64,000 bases of DNA from Chloranthus sessilifolius (taxonomy: Eukaryota; Streptophyta; Magnoliopsida; Chloranthales; Chloranthaceae). The position numbers and the translations under genes were made by a program. Within the stretch, counting starts at the first letter, position 1; each line of letters begins with the position of its first letter. Positions 57,735-64,000 of this stretch are shown piece after piece. The notes beneath the pieces were generated by a model. That model did no database searches, had not been told where the DNA came from, and saw nothing but the letters and a program-made list of their open reading frames with translations. The stretch lies in the NCBI GenBank assembly GCA_021018995.1, contig CM037593.1:19059810-19123809 (forward strand). Direction: 5' to 3'.

Positions 57735-58361
57735 CATAGGGAGTCTTGGAGGGCACCTATGCCAAAAATCATTAGTTCTTTTGAATTAGACGATGGAGAT
57801 CATTTTTTGTCCCAATCGTTCACAAGGAATCTTGAGACATGAGTGTACCATCAGATGATTAATTTTTGAATCCATATGACACAGTGCCTAAAAATGTGGC
57901 CCTATTTTTTGAGATATGTGTCACGCAAAATGAGAAGTTTATCGTATGATGGTACACTCATGATCCCAAGATTACTTGGGCAGAAGATTGGGGCAAGAAA
58001 CAATTTCTATAGTCCTTCACGATTCCTCGGGTGTTAACAAAGCTATCCTTTTCTTCAGTATCTCTAAACATAGAGCGGGGGAAGGGGGGGTTGGGTGAGA
58101 CGAAAAGATCGAAAGAGTATTTTTTACAAATAACGTAAACATGCCCTTAATCTTTCAAGTAACTATAAAGGTTAGGATATCTCTATTTGCACCCATCGAA
58201 TCTCTAAGGACACCAACGCCAACAACTATTAGTTATTTTGAATTAAAACAATAGAGATTCAAGGAATCTAATCTCTAAGGGCATCTCATCGAGGCCTTTT
58301 TGATGGGGACATCCGATTCAAGGAGTCGCTTATCATCTATCGAAGGCGAAAGAAGCATGCG
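57735..58361. repeat. Family A MITE and first 598-bp tandem unit
   Basis: 57764-58361 is the first of two 598-bp units that I read as identical base for base (second 58362-58959). The unit comprises most of a family A MITE ('gatggagatcattttttgtcccaatcg', 'gtaccatcagatgattaat'), a second MITE-like start, the 5' end of a LINE, and the first 61 bp of a gypsy LTR (TGATGGGGACATCC at 58301). Confidence 0.92.
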
Positions 58362-58959
58362 AAAAATCATTAGTTCTTTTGAATTAGACGATGGAGATCA
58401 TTTTTTGTCCCAATCGTTCACAAGGAATCTTGAGACATGAGTGTACCATCAGATGATTAATTTTTGAATCCATATGACACAGTGCCTAAAAATGTGGCCC
58501 TATTTTTTGAGATATGTGTCACGCAAAATGAGAAGTTTATCGTATGATGGTACACTCATGATCCCAAGATTACTTGGGCAGAAGATTGGGGCAAGAAACA
58601 ATTTCTATAGTCCTTCACGATTCCTCGGGTGTTAACAAAGCTATCCTTTTCTTCAGTATCTCTAAACATAGAGCGGGGGAAGGGGGGGTTGGGTGAGACG
58701 AAAAGATCGAAAGAGTATTTTTTACAAATAACGTAAACATGCCCTTAATCTTTCAAGTAACTATAAAGGTTAGGATATCTCTATTTGCACCCATCGAATC
58801 TCTAAGGACACCAACGCCAACAACTATTAGTTATTTTGAATTAAAACAATAGAGATTCAAGGAATCTAATCTCTAAGGGCATCTCATCGAGGCCTTTTTG
58901 ATGGGGACATCCGATTCAAGGAGTCGCTTATCATCTATCGAAGGCGAAAGAAGCATGCG
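58362..58959. repeat. Second 598-bp tandem unit
   Basis: Direct continuation of the first unit with no visible differences; the remainder of the LTR follows only this copy. Either a very recent tandem duplication or an assembly artefact. Confidence 0.92.
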
Positions 58960-60122
58960 AAAACATCTCGAAGGCTCCAAAACGGAGAATGAATGGTGTT
59001 TTGAAAATTTAAAGCATTGACATTCGTGAGTCTCGTCCGCAGATTGGTAGCTAGATGAGTTTTGACGCAAAACCTGTCGTTTTAGAGTTGTAATTATTTT
59101 TGGATTAGTTTCCCTATTTAAATTATTTAGAGGTCACACACATATATGTGATATGTGACTATTAATTTAATCACTTTCAGCCCAATCATCAAAAAAATCG
59201 TCATCAATTTATCAATATATGTTAGAATTGTGTGATTCTTATCTTATTGAAAAACTACTTCGATAAACTTTCAAACAAGATTGATTTCACGTCAATCAGA
59301 CATCATCTGGACCTTTAAAAATGGTTACATAATAAAAAATAGGAATAGTGGTGAAAATAATTATGACCGTTGGATTAAAAAGTTTTAATAATTGATTAGA
59401 AGTTTTATTTTTAGTAGTATTCTTAGGGTTTCTTTTCTTTATAAATACACATTGTAATCTCTTATGAGAATATTAAATGGACAATTAATAAAATTTATGA
59501 GTTTTGCATAGTGCGAATTCTAGAGAACTTGAGATGAGTTTTCATTAGAAGAGTAATTCTTCTCGAACTTGAGATGAGTTTTCATTAGAAGAGTGATTCT
59601 TCTCTCGCGTGCGATTTGTTGTAAAGCCAACTTTTCTTCCTTGGAGTAATTCATTGGATATTCTATCCATTTTCTATTTTATATTTTAATTATTGTCAAG
59701 TAATTTATCTAATTTGCTTCTTCAATTGAAAACTCATAAATCCAAAAATATCTTTTTTTGTTATATTATTGCTGGGATTTTGTTCCCAAATTCATAACCC
59801 TTATTTGTTGATTCCCTTTAAACGATTTATACCCTTCGGGCCTTAAATTATTCAAATCCTAGCGATGAGTCAAGAGACAAGATCGAGATTGTTACTTAGT
59901 GCCCTAAAGTAGATCGAAACTAGAGTCTATCTTTAGACCTATTTTCTAGATCGGAAAATTCATATGCTAACGAACGCTAAATTGAATCAATTAAATTGTC
60001 CTAATAAAATTGTTAAATATTTTATGTGTTTTAGGATTAATTTCGATATCTCTGCTGCTCAATTAAATCTCAAATTGATTTCAAAATTACATAACTAGGG
60101 TTTTAGCATTTTTCCTGCATCA
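58899..60122 (+). mobile_element. Solo gypsy-type LTR
   Basis: Begins TGATGGGGACATCC, ends TTTTTCCTGCATCA (1.22 kb). Flanks CTTTT (58894) and CTTCT (60123) match 4 of 5. Homologous over its length to the split LTR at 13214-22410. No internal domain remains, indicating LTR-LTR recombination. Confidence 0.8.
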
Positions 60123-60129
60123 CTTCTCC

Positions 60130-62150
60130 TATTTACTTGAAAGAGATTTTTTACAGGGTTCTATAAAACCCCTAAATATCTCAAATGCACCTCCTGTTTC
60201 TCATCTAATTTTTGCTGATGATTTATTCCTAATTGGGGATGATGATGTTAGATTTGCTTATGAGACAAAAAAGTCATTAGATAAATTTCATTTGATGTCT
60301 TGGCTTAAAGCTAATGATTCAAAAAGTATTATTATGTGCAGCGAAGCTTGCTCTGATAAAAGGCAAATTATTGAAGAAATGGGATTCACTAAAGGTAGAC
60401 TCCCAATTAAATATTTAGGCCTTCCATCATCTTCAGGAAGGATGACTCAAGAACATTGGATGAAAGAGTAATCTTCTTCCTACGGTGGGAGACATAGAAC
60501 TTATAAAACCAGTTTTAAACAGGTTCCAAATTTATTGGTCAGGAGTCTTTTTGCTTCCAAGAGGTATCTTTAAAAGAATTGAGAACATGTTTGCTCGATT
60601 CTTATGGAGAGGACCTTTGTTAGCACAATCTTCACAACTTATTAGTTGGAATAGAGTGTGTAGACTTATTGAGGAAGGTGGAGTGGGTCTTCGCAAAATT
60701 ATTGATTGGAATAATGCAGGACTATCAAAACTCTTTTGGAATCTGGTCAATAATAAATGTTTATTGGCGAACTGGTGTAATTGTAACCTCTTCCTAACAA
60801 TTACTCCTCGGCATGGAGAGGTATCTTGAGAGTCCGAGCTAGATTCTACAAAAGTTAATATCCGATTTGTTATTGGTGATGGGATTTCTACGAAGTTTTG
60901 GAAGGATTCGTGGCTAGATGAGGGCATTCTAATACATGATTTTGGAAGGTGCACTATGATACATTCGTAGTGGGTGGACCTTATTTCTAATGGGGATTGG
61001 AATCTCCCAAATCCAACCACAACTCCTATGGAAGAAGCTTGGGCTAGAGTTAAAAAACATCCTATCATTCCTTCCTTTTTAAAGATGTGATTGTTTGGAA
61101 ACCTGAGTCCAATGGCAAATTTTCGTTGAAATCTGCTGATTATAGTTTAAGAAGACCCCATTTTAAGGTGAATTGGAATAAGTTTTTTTGGCATAAGAAC
61201 AGAATTCCGAAGCATGCATTCTGCACATGGCTTGTGATTAACAATAAGTTGATGACTATGGATAACATAGTCAAAAAAGAGGGATCATGATTCCATCTCA
61301 TTGCGAAAATCACAATCATCTTTTCTTTCAGTGTCCTTACTTGACATGGATTTTGGAGATTAATCAGAACTTGGTTGTGTATTAATTACAGTACTATTGG
61401 AACTTTAGATCAGGAGCTTATGTATTGTATGGAAAAGATGAAAACTCTAAAGGGGCATAGTTCGGTGATTAGTATTGCTTTTGTTGCAGTCATCTGGCAT
61501 CTATAAAACAATTCTTCTTCATCGTATCATTGAAGATATCTCTCTCAAGATTGCTGATGAGTATGAAAAAGGTAATATGATAGATGCTTTTAATTGGAAT
61601 ATAGGTCACTGTGATAATCAACAAACTCTCAATTGTCAGTGGAACCCTCTAGATATAGGAATGATAAAAGTTAAATTCAGATGCTTCTCTGAAGGATAGT
61701 AAAACTAGTATTGGTGGAGTTATAAGGAACAATGAAGGAAACAATATTGCTGCATATTGTGGTCAGTGTGTGGCAAATGATATGACAGAGGCTGAGATCG
61801 AAGCTATTAAAATTGGAATTCAATGGGCTTGCTGGAATTCAAAACTTGCAAGTAGAATCTGATTCAAATGTTGCAATCAGGAGTGTAACAAGAGAGTAGT
61901 TTCAGTATCCTTGGCGTTGCATTCATCACATTGAAGAAATTAAAGCTGTGTAGCACTATGCAAAAACTGCTCCTTCATGCATATTTTGGTGAGAGATAAA
62001 TCACGTAGCAGATCATCTTGCAAATCAAGGGCTAGGGAAAGAATATGTGGTCCGATGGATTGATGAATTTTCAGATGAAATAATTAGACTGGCTAGGAAG
62101 GACCTGATATGTGTTTTTCTCGAGGATAATCTTTACATCCTAATAATCTT
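60130..62150 (+). pseudogene. LINE ORF2 remnant: RT, zf-RVT, RNase H
   Basis: RT palm with VSHLIFADDLFLIGDDD (about 60196-60245), then LPIKYLGLPSSSGRMTQEHW (60400-60460). RT thumb 60485-60829 (IKPVLNRFQIYWSGVFLLPRG, FLWRGPLLAQSSQLISW, GGVGLRKIIDWN). zf-RVT 61087-61290 (DVIVWKPESNGKFSLKSA, FFWHKNRIPKHAFCTWLV) continuing as a C...H-type block near 61300-61350. A degraded RNase H follows at 61600-62050 (GGVIRNNEGNNIAA, ADHLANQG-like). Several stops and frameshifts. Confidence 0.85.
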
Positions 62151-62419
62151 GATTCTTGGGGGTGAAGGCGATGCCGAAGTTCTCAAGATTTTTTGGGAGT
62201 GTCTTTGTAATTTTCCTCTTTTTTCTTCCATTTTTATTGAAGAGTGGGGACCCATTAACCCCAACAAAATTAATTATAAGAAAAAAAAACCAACAATAGA
62301 GATTGTTTTTGTCCCAATCTTGGATTAAACTGAGCGTATCACCATATGGTCAGAGTTTGATTTCATGTGGCATACATCGTGACCATCTGATCAAATGTGC
62401 TTCTCTCTTCTAAAAGTGC

Positions 62420-63190
62420 CTCTCTTGCCTCATCTCTCACGCTACCCTCCCAACAAGGGCTTTGCACGTGCAGTTGAGAAGGTGGAAAAACATTAAGGCC
62501 TCGTTGGTTTGCTGGGGAAAGCTCAGATTCTGAGCTTTCTCCTCAAAAAGTGCAAAAATTTTTCAGAATCCCCCTTTCCTTTGTTCGGGAGTTTGGCACC
62601 GTTTCTCAGTTTTGAGCCCACTTTCTGCCGACAATGACGTTTGCTTTTCTGAGCTTTTTGCTCAGGAAAGGTCAGGAACGGATGGGGGTTTTGTATAGTT
62701 CTCTGTAGGCTATACACCCAGTTGTAACTTCAACCTGTACTATTTCAACGGCTATAAACAAGGTGATTTATGTTTCCTTCATTTAACTGCCTTTTCTTTT
62801 ACTTACAAGTTGTGTTACTCAAATTAATTTGGAGCCACCATATTAACCCTTGGAAGTCATTCCGTTGAAGGCAATAATATATTCTTTTCAATGTTGATCT
62901 TTTCAGGTGTTAGCTCCATGGAGCTTGAAGAAGAGTGATGAGACCTCTCACTGGTCTTCTCTCATGGGTGTCTGTCTCTTCCCTGTACAAGTCCCTTGGA
63001 TGCTTGTACTTGTGGAGCTACATGAGCAAGGCATAGTGGAGGCCCCCTCTTCTCCAGCAGATATGAGGAGGGCTACACTCATAACTATCTGCAAAGAGGG
63101 TCTCGAATAGTGTGGACTGTGCAACAGTAGCCATTAGATCTACATTCACAGCTACCTACATGACCAGTTGGCAGAGGATCTGGAAAAGTG
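62420..63190. other. Unassigned 3' region
   Basis: 62495-62700 begins AAGGCCTCGTTGGTTTGCTGG, resembling the GGCCTTGTTTGG start of common plant MITEs, with internal inverted pieces ('gctcagattctgagc'). 62907-63110 is an open stretch of 67 codons with no recognised domain. Small hairpins such as GTACAAG..CTTGTAC (62986-63010) are present. Confidence 0.4.
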
Positions 63191-63262
63191 TGTTGTGAGT
63201 ATAAAAGGCCCCCACCCCATGGCTTTCTTCTCACATCTCTTCCTTTCAATCATCTTCAGGTA
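63190..63262 (+). promoter_or_regulatory. Possible core promoter and leader
   Basis: GAGTATAAAAGGCCCCC (63197-63213) is a good TATA box. About 30 bp downstream starts a CT-rich leader (TCTTCTCACATCTCTTCC), ending in CAGGTAACTG (63258-63267), a good splice donor. No downstream ORF is visible in the window, so a host gene or non-coding RNA reading rightward is only a suggestion. Confidence 0.4.
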
Positions 63263-63566
63263 ACTGAAATTATGTTGTTCATAATATTGGCATTGTATTT
63301 AAATTTATGAGCTGGAGTTTTAGGAAACAGGGGCAGGCCTTATATTTTCGATGGAGTTATAAGCTAGCTGCAGCCATTGGAGCTAACTTATAACAACATC
63401 CATTGTTAGAGGTGATCCTAATTTTATCACACATCGTCACTCACATATAAGATGCCATCTCCACCCCTCTCTGTTAGAGAGACAGATAAAGCAATTATTA
63501 TAGCAGCTAGAAGCTCTGTTTGTAGAGAACAAATACCCACAGAAGAAGGATCAATTTATTATAGGA

Positions 63567-63618
63567 GCTAGAAGCTCTGTTTCTACTGAGTTAGCCTCCA
63601 TGAGAGTAGAAACAGAGT
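63567..63618. repeat. Hairpin next to the long TA tract
   Basis: CTCTGTTTCTACT (about 63572-63584) pairs with AGTAGAAACAGAG (63604-63617). A direct repeat 'ttatta(t)aggagctagaagctctgttt' precedes it (63497-63520, 63559-63580). It immediately precedes the TA tract. Confidence 0.6.
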
Positions 63619-63621
63619 CTG

Positions 63622-63622
<1 letters not shown>

Positions 63623-63716
<94 letters not shown>
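63623..63716. repeat. (TA)47 microsatellite
   Basis: Uninterrupted TA repeat of ~94 bp, the longest in the window. 63717-64000 has no recognised feature. Confidence 0.97.
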
Positions 63717-63720
<4 letters not shown>

Positions 63721-64000
63721 GCTGGTTTTGAACTAATTTTTTAGAATTATGCTTAAATGAATGCTATGTTTATGAACTAATTTTCTGTTTTGATGATAAG
63801 TTGTTTACCATCCTGGTCAAATTGGGTTGGTTTTGGATCTTTTAGCTGATTTTTTTCTTTTTTTTGTTGCCATCCTGGATCTTTTACCTAGTTTTGGATC
63901 GTTTAGCCTATGGCTTTAGAATCCATAGGCTGTTTCAATATTCTGTAGGTGGTCTACTCTTTAAATCCAATGACTTTGGAGGAACAACAAACTGTTTCTA

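Larger units (their letters stand above)
58858..62291 (+). mobile_element. 5'-truncated LINE interrupted by a solo LTR
   Basis: Perfect 13-bp duplication AACAATAGAGATT at 58845-58857 and 62292-62304 brackets the element, which ends in an A-rich tail (62280-62289). The LINE resumes at 60123 after the LTR. The insertion split a family A-like MITE, which continues after 62304 ('gattgtttttgtcccaatc'). Confidence 0.85.

Noticed and set aside
62900..63110. Possible microRNA precursor (GTTAGCTCCATGG... / CTCTTCCCTG resembling known plant miRNAs)
   Set aside because: Only short discontinuous pairing; no match good enough to any conserved plant miRNA that I recognise, and no long stem.

Overview
This is plant nuclear DNA, most likely from a flowering plant with a large, repeat-rich genome. 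The evidence is a chloroplast-targeted Tat translocase gene, Ty1/copia and chromodomain Ty3/gypsy retrotransposons, plant L1-type LINEs with RNase H or zf-RVT ends, an RTE-clade LINE remnant, hAT transposons and foldback MITEs. I cannot name the species. Large TE-filled introns suggest a woody dicot or magnoliid-type genome, but that is only a guess.

Only one host gene is well supported. It encodes the thylakoid Sec-independent (cpTat) translocase subunit TATA/Tha4. Exon 1 (2917-3204) ends in frame at a GT donor. Exon 2 (43993-44124) begins after a TTTGCAG acceptor and completes the protein (139 aa). The intron is therefore about 40.8 kb and occupies nearly two thirds of the window. A hAT-like MITE ends 110 bp upstream of the start codon, and the short space left holds two CACGTG boxes.

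Intron content, left to right: a LINE 3' end with poly(A) and an RTE-clade remnant (3.95-5.4 kb); microsatellites and a duplicated foldback MITE (5.4-7.1 kb); an internally deleted copia element with both LTRs (7351-9599); a gypsy LTR plus gag remnant (9849-11.88 kb) and an antisense copia pol remnant (11.94-13.2 kb). Next is a nested stack (13.2-22.4 kb): a solo LTR interrupted by a hAT-like element, which is interrupted by a full-length antisense L1, which is interrupted by a hAT MITE. Then come gypsy element 2 (23215-26439, TSD CAATT), hAT MITEs, a GC-rich LTR with an initiator-Met PBS, a LINE 3' fragment with duplications (26.8-30.2 kb), gypsy element 1 (30614-40956, TSD CTTCC) containing a 5.4-kb hAT transposon (34637-40045), and about 2.5 kb of unassigned sequence before the acceptor.

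Downstream of the gene lie more hAT MITEs, a 4.9-kb hAT-like element (47814-52720, perfect 8-bp TSD) carrying an antisense LINE, a perfect 37-bp inverted repeat, a truncated hAT end, an exact 598-bp tandem duplication, and a LINE interrupted by a solo LTR (58858-62291). The last 1.7 kb holds a possible TATA-box promoter and a long (TA)n tract.

No rRNA, convincing tRNA, CRISPR array or prokaryotic feature is present. The most notable observations are the giant intron and the readable order of TE insertions given by target-site duplications and junctions.
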